Assembly: GCA_024811115.1 (NCBI GenBank)
Contig: JAKOGH010000563.1
Span: 1 to 34,248 of the forward strand
Length of the DNA stretch: 34,248 nucleotides
Reading direction: 5' to 3'
Source: Terana coerulea
Taxonomy: Eukaryota > Basidiomycota > Agaricomycetes > Polyporales > Phanerochaetaceae
Both the position numbers and the translations under genes were made by a program. Under the pieces are notes generated by a model. It was given only the letters and a program-made list of their open reading frames with translations. It did not search any database and was not told where the DNA came from. How positions within the stretch are numbered: position 1 is the first letter of the stretch; every line of letters starts with the position of its first letter. Shown one piece after another: positions 21,206 to 30,115 of the stretch.

Positions 21206-23176
21206 CAAGAACCAGGATAGTACACTGCACACCGATATACAGTCATGGATACAAGTACAGACGCAACAGACTTTGAAGACGTTGACGAAGCCCGAGGAAT
21301 CCGAAGCCACAGCCATACTGGACGCCACCTGGGGAAACGGCGGCATCCGATTTCTCCAAGATAGGTCAGTCGCTACTATGGTTTTGCCATATTTCCGTGC
21401 TGAAGCATCTACTAGTGTACTTCTACGACTTTTCGACGTGTCGGACTCGAGATTTCTGCTTGCCTTCGCCACGCGTGCTCGTAAATTCTTCGAGCTTGTG
21501 GCGTGCAGGGACACCGACGCCGTCTCTGCAGCCGTTTCATCTATCTTGTCCCAGGCCATTCGTAAAGCGACATTCTGCGAAGCCAGACCTCCTGCATCAG
21601 TGAGACCCGCTGGTCCGGATGCTCGGAATAGTCAGCCTGCGCAATCCACTGTCGACTACCTCGCGATAGCACGGCCATACGTGACCGCTTGTCTCGACCT
21701 GGGATTCCCTGGCCTACTTCCCGCCATTTTTGATCGAGTCCCGCCTGTCACTACTGGGCAGGATCAGTCGGGGGACCGCTTGGAAAAGACGGTCGCACTT
21801 CTCGCGTTTTGCATAGACCATGCGCGTTCACGCTCCGGTCTTGCGCGCTATGCAGGCTTTCAAAGGCTCCACAAGACTGTCTTCCAACGGTACACAGACT
21901 ATGTTTGTGCGGACGCTAGCAATTTGACGGAGCCCGGATTTGTGCACGTTCTATCAGTGACGATATTAAGCAACGACATGGGGCCGCTCAGAAAAATGTG
22001 CGTCCATCGCTTGTCAATGCTGCACGCCTAATAGTTGTGTGTGATAGCGTACTACCCAAGTTGGAGGCGATAGACCTATCCGAGGCAGCATTGCGCATCG
22101 CGGTCGACAGCCTCCAGAAGCTCTACGCTCGCATTGACAGACCGGGAGGTTATACCGGGCACACCGTCGCCTCCGCCGTTGCTGGTTTTGCGCAACAATA
22201 TGTGGCGAAGGTCGCACGAAAAGATCAAGCCTTGATTATCGCAGCCCTTGAGCGGTGCGCGAAGACGCGCTACATGCACTGTGCTCATCACATCCTCGAT
22301 CTTTTGACCCCCAACAACTTGGACAAGGACTATCTTACGGGCACCCTGATTCCTCTTCTTCCCAAACTCCGTGATTGGGCCGTCAAGTACGGGGCTCTTG
22401 ACTCGCTGGCACCGATTTTCCGCACGATTTTGCGTGCGTGGCTAGAGAAGGTCCTTGGCCCGGCCCCTCCTTCCACTCCGCTTCTTCGGGACCAGATCTA
22501 TCACCTCGAGAGGTGGAGCTGTAGAACCGGGTGCGACAGCTGCGAGAATGCGCGCGGTTTTCTGCTAGGGCAGCAGCGCATGCGACCAAGTGCTCACGCT
22601 CCGACGGATTGGCCAGGCCAAGCGGAAACATATCGAGGTCAAGCTGGAGAAGCACGCGCAGGGCCTGGCGACGCACGCTGAGGTCGAGGGGAGGCCTCAG
22701 GGTCTGCAGGTACGCCCGTTCGTCCGTCCTGCTTGGCTCGTGGTTGATGTTCGGCCGCGTTGCAGATCCAGAAATCGGACGCGTTGCAGGCCCTCTATAG
22801 CTGGCAAGCGGAACAGAAGAACGGCAAAGAGATCCTGAAAAGCATCAGCTATGGCGACGACACCGCCTACAAGCGGTTGCTGGGGCCGCTCTATAATGAA
22901 CTCACAGCGGCCATCGAAGGTCGCTCTGACATATTCGCTCATGTCACTTCTATGCCAATTCGCACTATTCTGGGAGCTTCCCCTTACGATCTACCTCATT
23001 CGGGATTGAGCATGTTACCCATTCCTGCCGGGTTGTTAACCGCTTTCGACCCACAGACTCCAGAAGAGCTCGGTGTGGTCAGATCGAGTCGTGTGGCTCC
23101 GCCTCATCCCCGTCCGCAGGTTGAGATGGACCAGGGACCTACGAAGAGGATGAAGATGATGCCGGAGGACGGGTAG
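21192..23176 (+). pseudogene. 3' half of the LINE-interrupted 2OG-dioxygenase-like gene
   Basis: Direct continuation of the coding sequence that breaks at 14501. With one target-site copy removed, the codons run DNTEDT-KNQDST in the same frame as the segment SEATAILDATWGNGG. An optional in-frame intron (about 21365-21415, GTCAGT...CTACTAG) may lie near the start. The body is an alpha-helical region (VDYLAIARPYVTACLDLGF, SVTILSNDMGPLRK, VDSLQKLYARID), then a cysteine cluster WSCRTGCDSCENAR (about 22515-22555), an amphipathic LRRIGQAKRKHIEVKLEKH segment, an intron (22710-22765) and the last exon 22766-23176 (KSDALQALYSWQAEQKNGKEIL). The C-terminus has an NLS-like TKRMKMM. One-base slips sit at A5 (21992-21996) and GGG (22568-22570). 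Role unknown; the Cys cluster may bind metal. The paralogue at 8554-10756 shares this half. Confidence 0.75.
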
Positions 23177-23305
23177 GACGATATCGACCTGACCAGTCCT
23201 TGAAGCGCGTTGGGTTCATCACGTCCGTCTTGTTGTCGCCTACAATTAGCTATTCGGCTACAGAGCTGTCATGCTCGTGAAACACCATGTTTATTGAAAC
23301 TTTCT

Positions 23306-24118
23306 CTACTCTTCGCTTTTTTTTTGCGCAAACAGCCGCCAGCAGTCCCGAACCGGGTCCTCGTCCATTTCCTCCCTGCAGATCGCCGCAAACTCATCAT
23401 ACCAGCGCACATCGTCCAGGCTGTACCCATCCAAGTTCAGCAAGCCACAGCGAAGCAGCACGCAAGCGGTCCACATCTCTTCAGGAAGTAAAAGTCGGTG
23501 GTCTTCCTCGTCGCGCACGAAGGCATGGGATAAGACGACGTCGGCGATGGCTTGCAGGCTTTCGCCCTTCAAAGCTTCATGCAAGATCTCCACGCCCTGC
23601 ACGGCAGGTACAGGCCATTTTCATGCCTGATGAGGCCGTACCACAGCGTCGTCCAGATGAGCGACTCAAGGTCGTCGCGGAGTCGGAGGTCTGCGCGGTC
23701 CCGGACGAGTTCCGTCCAGCAGTACCGTTCGGAGATCCGACGTGCCCAGAACCCCCTGCGGTATGCAGGGTGTAGCGATGCTACATATTGCTTGCTAGGA
23801 AAGAACTCACTTCAGTACGCTGCGTCGTGTTAAAAGTCCGGGATGACGGGCTCACAATGAATCATCAGTTGAGGAGAGATTTTCTGTGTTGGAAGCTCTA
23901 TCGACGCGTCCATTCAATGGGCCGCCAGTATTGTGCGGTAAATGGACGTACTCGTGAGAGGGAGATGATGTGACTTCGCTTTGGACTTGTTCGCCAGAAA
24001 TAGCACGCTTGATAGAGTGAAGGAGGTCTGCCAAAGTTTCGGGCATGGGCGACACAGGTCGATGTATGCGCGCTACTAGCGTATCGGTCACTGCATGCGC
24101 AGGATCCTCTCCACCTGC
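23306..24118 (-). CDS. Unidentified protein with a DDLESLIW motif (5' end uncertain)
   Basis: Function not recognised. Two exons are phase-consistent: about 24118-23860 (VTDTLVARIHRPVSPMPETL...STDDSL) and 23761-23306 (GFWARRISERYCWTELV...), joined by an intron of about 98 nt with a GTGAGC donor and GCAG acceptor. The product continues RLRDDLESLIWTTLWYGL, VEILHEALKGESLQAIADVVLSH and ends FAQKKSEE. A one-base slip occurs near 23602 (CTGCC/GTGCAG). The DDLESLIW segment recalls the helix-F region of fungal FunK1-type kinases, but no ATP-binding or catalytic loop is visible, so this would at most be a C-terminal remnant. An upstream exon beginning near ATG 24266 is possible but its phase does not fit. 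It faces the split gene tail to tail, 129 bp apart. Confidence 0.45.
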
Positions 24119-24409
24119 GACGGGAGCGGACCTGTGTTAGCGTGATGGGAGGAAACCGATGCAAAAAGGCGTACTCTGCGCCAAGGCAGCGGAGTAGCTG
24201 CGTAGGGCAACCGTGCGTTCGGAATGGCAGATGATGAGCATGATGGCGGTCGATGGAAGAAAACATGGCGGATGCAGCGGTGGCTACTTATAGCGTCTTT
24301 CCACGAAACATGCCATTGCGGCCTTGAAGAAGGCAAGAGCACATTTACGCGTCCAGGCGACAATGAGGCGATACGCGATGCGTGTCGTGAGTGGCTTTCA
24401 CACACGAAG

Positions 24410-24826
24410 CTACCTGTATTGGGGTCCTATGACTCGACTTGGGAATCTGAGATCAGCATCGATACCGCGCGACAGACCAGAGAGAGAGACCCACTTTGAC
24501 AGAAAGGCGAGAACTATGAGTGTTATGGCCCTGGGCCCGGAATACGGATTGCTAAAATCGATCGTCGAGTGCTCTGGGCCTGTGCACGTTGAGCGCAGAA
24601 AACGCGGGAACCGATCCCAGTAGTTTCGATTGTTTGTCGATATATGCTCGCGCCTTTGTTCATTGAAACGGCCGCACTTTGGCAAGCCCATGTTTGCCTC
24701 GCCTGCCACGCCAATATCGGAGGGCATCATGCTGTCGAACAAAGGCGAGTCCAAGTGAATATCTCTGAACGGGTTTGTAATCATCAACTCATTGATAAAC
24801 ACACCATGTAGGGTGAGGTACCGCAT
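24410..24826 (-). CDS. Hypothetical open reading frame, 138 aa
   Basis: A single uninterrupted frame beginning MRYLTLHGVFINELMITN. It has mixed composition without an obvious low-complexity bias, one hydrophobic stretch near its C-terminus (ITLIVLAFL) and no recognised domain. It lies upstream of the gene at 23306-24118 on the same strand and could be an additional 5' exon or chance. A plus-strand TATAAAAG at 24961 faces away from it. Confidence 0.2.
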   Translation of the reverse strand: MRYLTLHGVFINELMITNPFRDIHLDSPLFDSMMPSDIGVAGEANMGLPKCGRFNEQRREHISTNNRNYWDRFPRFLRSTCTGPEHSTIDFSNPYSGPRAITLIVLAFLSKWVSLSGLSRGIDADLRFPSRVIGPQYR

Positions 24827-24960
24827 AGAAGGAATGGTGACGAGCGTAGACTCTCTTCAAAGAGCCTGTAGCCAACACTGCCAGTGCTGATGGAGACTGC
24901 AGCTGGACGCAGTAAACACGGCCGGGCTCAGGCTGACGTGGCCAAAGTCGACTTCGCGGG

Positions 24961-24968
24961 TATAAAAG
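24961..24968 (+). promoter_or_regulatory. Orphan TATA box
   Basis: TATAAAAG within GCGGGTATAAAAGCTCCG, followed about 30-55 nt later by a pyrimidine-rich tract. No convincing gene follows before the duplicated segment at 25104. It may be a relic promoter, or belong to the transcript of the macro pseudogene far downstream. Confidence 0.3.
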
Positions 24969-25281
24969 CTCCGTAAAATTTGTGAGAATCATCCGCCTTC
25001 GCACAGTCTCCTATAACTAGAGTGTCGTGCGCACCCCTTTTGCTCTACGTGGGCTCTGTCTGCTTTTGTGCTCATACGAGGTGCCGGTTCAAACGAGAGT
25101 ACAGCTTGGCGCTAACGCTTTCGCACAGCTCGTCATGGGCGCTTCTCCAATCGGCGGGGCTTGCCGGCCTTATTATCTCGTCTTTCCCATTTCCTTTTAT
25201 CTGTTCCCACGACTTCTGGTCTCGGCGTCCTCCCTGACCAATCCCGGCCTCTCCACAGTACATGCATAGACATCTCATGTA

Positions 25282-25791
25282 CTGCCGTTTGCATAAGTCC
25301 GTGAAATCACAAAATTTCGTGGGGCTTGTTTGGCCCTGCTTGGCTACAGCACGTGGCTTCTCGCAGATCCCTCTTCCACCTATAGCTCAGAGTGTGAATA
25401 TTGGTGGAAAAAATACAGTAGTATCCGAGTGACATTCTCAGCACCGCTGCATACTCACTAGCTCAATACAGAGGCGAGGGTACGGTAGCTGCGAGAAATC
25501 CACCGTGAGAAGAAAGACGCTCAGTCCGAGAAGCGCTCACTTGGCTCCGGTCCATGCGTTTGGGCGTCAACGTGAAAGCAGCCCAACCCTCACAAAATAA
25601 GTCAAGGTGAGGCGAAGAACATGAAGAAGTACTTCAGCGTCGCACTTACATACACCCCCGTTGCTAATTTGTTAAATCTAGCCCGTTACGCGGAGGAAAA
25701 CGCGTGCTCTACACAGGTCACGGGGTGAGCCAAACAGGGCCAAGCAAGCCCATCGAAATTCCCTGATTTCACGGACTTATGCAAACGGCAG
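25282..25791. mobile_element. 510-bp MITE with TA target-site duplication (Tc1/mariner-like)
   Basis: Begins CTGCCGTTTGCATAAGTCCG and ends with its exact reverse complement. The first 28 bp are perfect inverted repeats, and similarity extends to about 65 bp on each side (AATTTCG-GGGCTTG-TTGGCCCTG-TTGGCT). It is flanked by TA at 25280-25281 and 25792-25793. The paralogous segment at 28735-30115 has the uninterrupted site CATCTCATGTAGCATCTGG, which proves the insertion and its 2-bp duplication. There is no transposase inside; it would depend on an enzyme encoded elsewhere. TA duplication suggests Tc1/mariner or a related superfamily. Confidence 0.88.
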
Positions 25792-25923
25792 TAACATCTG
25801 GAGGGCAACGATTCTCTCCTCCACTGTCTGTCAATTCGTCTGAGTCGTTGCCGAGTGCGCTGGCGTTTATGTAATAACCCCGCAAGCGTCACACTGCAGA
25901 TCTTCACCCAACCCGCAGGCATC

Positions 25924-26563
25924 ATGTCGGTCCCTCACTTCATCTTCACCGAGCCTCCGCCACGCAAGTCAGCAGTCGCAGAAACGTTGGTCGAGCTGTA
26001 GAAGAAGGCGGCGCGCAAGTATTTCAGCGATGAAGCTGAAGAGCACTTCACTGTGCGCGAGTGCCGACTGCGCGAAGCAGACCCCGCGTTGCTTCGCTAC
26101 GATTGCATAGTCTCCCCAGCGAACTCATTCGGGCACATAGATGGGGGGGTGAGTTTTCTGCGCGTGTATACTGGATATATATTGCTTACAAACCCGGCAT
26201 CACTCTCCAATAGCTATGACATGGATCTCTCCATAGCCTTCAGAGGCGAGACGAACGACGTCGAACGGCTCTCCCGCCACGTCCAGGGCGCACTCCAAAC
26301 ACGGCCTTGCTCGCGACGATGCACGTCCCGGAGAAGGTGGACTGGCACTGCAAACTCGTCTACAACAGCATGTGGGCCCTCCTCGCCGAGCTCGCGCAGT
26401 GGAGCGCGGCGCACGGCGAGGAGGAACAGATCAAGACGGTGCTCCTGACGCGGCGCAGATGGTGCTCGCGGTGAAGCATTTCGCGACGGGCTGGCCCGAG
26501 GAGCCCTCGTGTGCGGACGTTGGGCCTGCCTCGCTTGCGGTGGAGGCCACGGCGACGCTGTGA
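25924..26563 (+). pseudogene. Macro domain protein pseudogene (left duplicate)
   Basis: Copy of the gene at 29048, starting MSVPHFIFTEPPPRKSAV at ATG 25924. It is disabled in at least three ways. The Trp codon of VELW is TAG (25999-26001). About 97 nt are missing after the codons for GALQT (near 26300). Another 43 nt are missing near 26449, removing the Gly-rich loop seen in the intact copy. The 5' intron is still recognisable (donor GTGAGT near 26150, acceptor AATAG near 26214). Expression of a functional product is not expected. Confidence 0.85.
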
Positions 26564-26837
26564 CCTCGCTGTACCATGTACATACGACGCCGCCGGATCT
26601 TCCTTTTTCTGACGAGGGCTGAAGGAATCAGCATACGGGGGCGGACTAGTGTGCGATGCCGATGTAAATCTAAGCGGTTGCGGCGCATTTCTACAGCATC
26701 ACATCTGCAATGGTGTATACTATACAACGCCGGGTGCACAGCTCAGCTCGACAGCACGCGCGAGTGCATTTTTGTTCGCTGGGAAGTTCGGGAGCCGCCA
26801 CGCCAACGCCACACCAGGGATGTCGACGGTTCAGCCT

Positions 26838-27057
26838 ATAGGCGCAAGCAAAGTCAAGCAAAGCCTCCACTAGAATAGCCAGTGAAGCCCTTCACGCATC
26901 CCCGAGCACTGTAACGGAGCATCATCGACTGACCCTGGAAAGTGTACAGCACTGTCCAATTAAAGATAATCATTAGCATGCATATGCGAGCAAGTACTAC
27001 AATATCATAAGTCAAAGAGGCACGAAGTCCGAAGCGATCCTAGAGACCATCGCGCAA
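26838..27057. other. Spacer between macro pseudogene segment and pirin 3' end
   Basis: Unique sequence without a supported gene. It probably contains the 3' UTR of the pirin gene on the minus strand. Confidence 0.4.
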
Positions 27058-28025
27058 CTACTCCAGATCAAAAGGATGACCTCGGCAGTGCGCTCCCCCG
27101 TGTTCTGCACCTGGAACGTCGCCTGCGCGTCCCCCAGAACGTACGCGCCGTCGCCCTCGCGCAGCACCAGCGCGTTGCCCCCGGGCCGGTGATCGTCAAC
27201 GCCGCGCCCGCCGCCTTCTGTGCGTTGTAGCCCGACGTCTGGATGAGGTGGATGTATGCCTTGCGCTGGAGCGGCGCGGCGGGCAGGGTGTGCGACAGCG
27301 CCGTCCCGGGCGAGATGAGCGACGCGAACATGGTGAGGGCGGCGTGCACGGGCGCGGGGCCCGACGCGTCGCGCTTCTCGACAACGCCGTCCGAGCCCGC
27401 TGGCGCCACAATCGTCGCCCACTTGTTCGTCTTCTCCTCGTCAGAGAAGTGTCTAAGCAGGGATGTTGTTTAGATAGGCTCAGGTGAATGAAGTGATCTT
27501 TAAGCCTCACCTCGTAAAGTATTGCGGAGTGAGGCCCCGCTGTGAGGGCATGGCCCAGATCTGCAAGAAATGGACCTGCTTGTCGCCGTGGGCCTTCTCG
27601 CTGTGTCGGATGCCAGTGCCGGCGGATGTCATCTGAACATCCCCACGTTTGATGACCTCCTGGTTGCGCATGGAGTCGCCACTACATTTATGACGAGTCA
27701 GTTTCGCTCTTTCTGTACCAAGTAAATCCACTTACTGATGCAGTTCTCCAGAGACCACATAGGAGAAAATTTCGAACTCCCGGTGTGAGTGTTCCCCAAA
27801 GCCCGTGCGCGGCTCGACGCGATCTTCATTGATCACCCGAAGGGCGCCATAGTGAGTGTGCTCGTGCGAGGCATATCTATCGACAACAGTTAGCGCGCTT
27901 TCAAAGCTGACAATAGAAGCCTCAACGCACGATGCAAACGAGAAGGTGTGAAAGGTCTTGAGCCAGCCGTGGTTGGCGTTACCGCGCTCTTGACTGGGGC
28001 GTGCAATAAAGTTGACGGACGACAT
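27058..28025 (-). CDS. Pirin family protein (cupin)
   Basis: Metal-binding bicupin of the pirin family; members act as quercetin dioxygenases or nuclear transcription cofactors, and which applies here is unknown. ATG at 28025 (MSSVNFIARPSQERG). Exons 28025-27931, 27876-27736, 27681-27511 and 27452-27058; three introns of 54, 54 and 58 nt, all phases correct. N-terminal cupin: ALRVINEDRVEP, GEHSHREFEIFSYVVSGEL and GDVQMTSAGTGIRHSE supply the expected metal ligands (two His in EHSHRE, His and Glu in RHSE). C-terminal cupin: SHTLPAAPLQRKAYIHLIQTSGYN. Full length about 267 residues, normal for the family. In the last exon the frame slips at C5 (27178-27182) and at A4 (27070-27073); one extra base at each restores LVLREGDGAYVLGD and a normal ending at 27058. 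These may be sequence errors. It sits between the two macro segments. Confidence 0.9.
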
Positions 28026-28192
28026 CGGTTCGGGAGCTGTGTACTTGTTGCGAATGGAAAGTCCGTTGAAGGTATGCTTTTTGCTGGATAGAGCTCGAAG
28101 ACTCGAAACTTTCAGGGCGGAGGACTTGTAGATGGTGGACAGGATGGAAATGCGAGTGGGACTGATGGCCAGACGAAGCTGAACTCCAGGTG

Positions 28193-28200
28193 CTTATATA
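28193..28200 (-). promoter_or_regulatory. TATA box of the pirin gene
   Basis: On the minus strand this reads TATATAAG within GTCGTATATAAGCACC, about 168 nt upstream of the pirin ATG, giving a leader of about 135 nt. Confidence 0.5.
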
Positions 28201-28734
28201 CGACACTGTCTGCAGGGAGAAGAGTGATTAGAGAGCAGTACGAGAGTGCGATGACTGGGGGATTTGGCTCAGGGGAGCGGCTTAGCAGCGCTGCTCACCA
28301 TATGCAACGGCGGGGTTGCCTTATTGGGCAACCGCGCCCTCACGCTAACCCACGTCACGTCCACCTCGTGTCTACATCCTCCTACTCCGGGCCCCTGCGT
28401 AAGCCATCTTGCAAACGATGTTCGTAGACGCAGTCTGTAAGATATGCAACAACATTCCAGCCATCCTGCGAGGACTGCCGCCCTCTGGAGCCTCCACGAA
28501 CACTTGTCTTTGCTTCTGATCCTGCCTGTTGCTATGAGCTTGAAGGCGTAAACCTGCACATCTTCGATTTAAATGCGCTATACAGTGCCATCCGAATCGG
28601 AGCAGGTGCCAGCAGCCTCGACGACCGTCGGCGAGGAGAGGTAAGGTAAGCTTTCAACACAAGGTCAACTTTAGAAAGCGAGCAAGAGTAAGACTCGGTA
28701 ATGATGCTGCTTACGCGGAAGAGATGACAGTCCT
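28201..28734. other. Intergenic upstream of pirin
   Basis: No supported gene or RNA. It separates the pirin promoter from the right duplicated segment. Short open frames lack splice structure or family resemblance. Confidence 0.35.
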
Positions 28735-30115
28735 GCTTGGCGCTAACGCTTTCGCACAGATCGTCCTGAGCGCTTCCCTGATCGACGGGGTTTGCCAGCA
28801 TTATCTCATCTTTCCCATTTCGTGCTTATCGCTTCCCACGGTTTCTGGTCTCGGGTATGGCGTTCACCTCCCTGAGTCCTGACCAATCCCGGCCTCTCCT
28901 GGCACAGTACATGAGACATCTCATGTAGCATCTGGAGGGCAACATTTCTCTCCCCATCGTCTGTCAGTTCGTCTGAGTCGTTGCAGAGTGCGCTATCGTC
29001 TAGTAACACCGCGAGCATCATAGATCTTAACCCCCCCTGCAGGCATCATGTCGGTCCCTCACTTCATCTTCATCGAGCCTCCGCCCCGCAAGTCAGCAGT
29101 CGGAGAAACGTTGGTCGAGCTGTGGAAGAAGGCGGCGCGCAAGTATTTCAGCGATGAAGCTGAAAAGCACTTCACTGTGCGCGAGTGCCGACTGCGCGAA
29201 GCAGACCCCGCGTTGCTGCGCTGCGACTGCATAGTCTCCCCAGCGAACTCATTCGGGCTGATGGATGGAGGGTGAGTGTTCTGCGCGTGCATACTAGACA
29301 TCTATTGCTGACAAACCCGACATCGCTCGCCAATAGTTATGACATGGACCTCTCCATCGCCTTCAGAGGCGAGACGAACGACGTCGAACGGCTCTCCCGC
29401 CACGTCCAGGCAGCACTCCGGACACGCTGGCGCGGCTTCGCACCGCCCTCGTCCTGCACGCTGGTCGAGCTCCCGCCCGACGTCTCCGGGCCCGGCCGCA
29501 ACCCCTGGGCCGCGCGCGTGCTCGCGGTCCTCCCGACGATGCGCGTCCCGGAGAAGGTGGACTGGCACCGCGACCTCGTCTACAACAGCATGTGGGCCCT
29601 CCTCGCCGAAATCGCACAATGGAACGCGGCGCACGGCGCGGAAGAGCAGATCAAGACGGTGCTCATGACGGGCCTGGGCACCGGCGTGGGGGCGTTGAGC
29701 AAGGCGCGGTGCGCGGCGCAGATGGTGCTCGCGGTGAAGCATTTCGCGACGGGCTGGCCCGCGGAGCCCTCGTGGGCGGACGTCGGGCCTGCCTCGCTTG
29801 AGGTGCAAGCCACGACGACGCTGTGACCTCGCAGCACCATGTACGACGCCGTCGGACCTTCCTCTTCTGACGAGGGCTGGAGGAATCAGTATACGGAGGC
29901 GTACTAGCGTGCGACGCAGATGTATATCTAAGCGGTTGCGGCGCATTTCTGCAGCATCACATCTGCAGTGGTGTGCACGGTGTTGCTATACGAAGCCGGG
30001 TGCACAGCTCAGCTCGACAGCACGCGCGAACGCGCATTTGATTTCAGCACGCGTGGCTGGGAAGTTCGGGAGCCGCCACGCCAACGCCACGCCAGGGCTG
30101 TCGACGGCTGAGCCT
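28735..30115 (+). repeat. Segmental duplication, right copy (macro domain segment)
   Basis: Counterpart of 25104-26837, without the MITE and without the coding deletions, so it is closer to the ancestral form. It starts at GCTTGGCGCTAACGCTTTCGCACAG and ends at GTCGACGGCTGAGCCT. Confidence 0.85.
29048..29826 (+). CDS. Macro domain-like protein (intact duplicate)
   Basis: Two exons, 29048-29271 and 29337-29826, with a 65-nt intron (GTGAGT...CAATAG) in correct phase; about 237 residues. Macro domains bind ADP-ribose or its derivatives and often remove ADP-ribosylation marks. Visible landmarks: DCIVSPANSFGLMDGG (about residues 60-75) is the family's first ligand loop, with Asn in the expected place; then YDMDLSIAF, LVYNSMWALLAEI, and VLMTGLGTGVGALSK, the Gly-rich loop that cradles the phosphates; it ends with QMVLAVKHF. 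An N-terminal helical part precedes the domain (KKAARKYFSDEAEKHF). The start was chosen because the duplicate shares the same ATG. Substrate and hydrolytic activity are unknown. Confidence 0.85.

Larger units (their letters stand above)
25104..26837 (+). repeat. Segmental duplication, left copy (macro domain segment)
   Basis: Similar along its length to 28735-30115, starting at GCTTGGCGCTAACGCTTTCGCACAG and ending at GTCGACGGTTCAGCCT. The left copy differs by a 510-bp transposon insertion, coding deletions of about 97 and 43 nt, and scattered substitutions. Upstream and downstream flanks are unrelated, which sets the boundaries. Confidence 0.85.

Noticed and set aside
23317..23325. T9 run
   Set aside because: Considered as a second retrotransposon tail in reverse orientation, but it has no flanking duplication or element sequence; it is near the 3' end of a minus-strand gene.
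24961..25270. Possible plus-strand gene after the TATAAAAG motif
   Set aside because: The open frames there are hydrophobic and cysteine-rich but unsupported; part belongs to the duplicated segment, whose other copy does not keep the frame.
25072..25278. Minus-strand frame with a counterpart at 28532-28801 (both contain DLCESVSAK-like sequence)
   Set aside because: The similarity only reflects the duplicated DNA segment; the frames diverge outside it and include mismatched stops.
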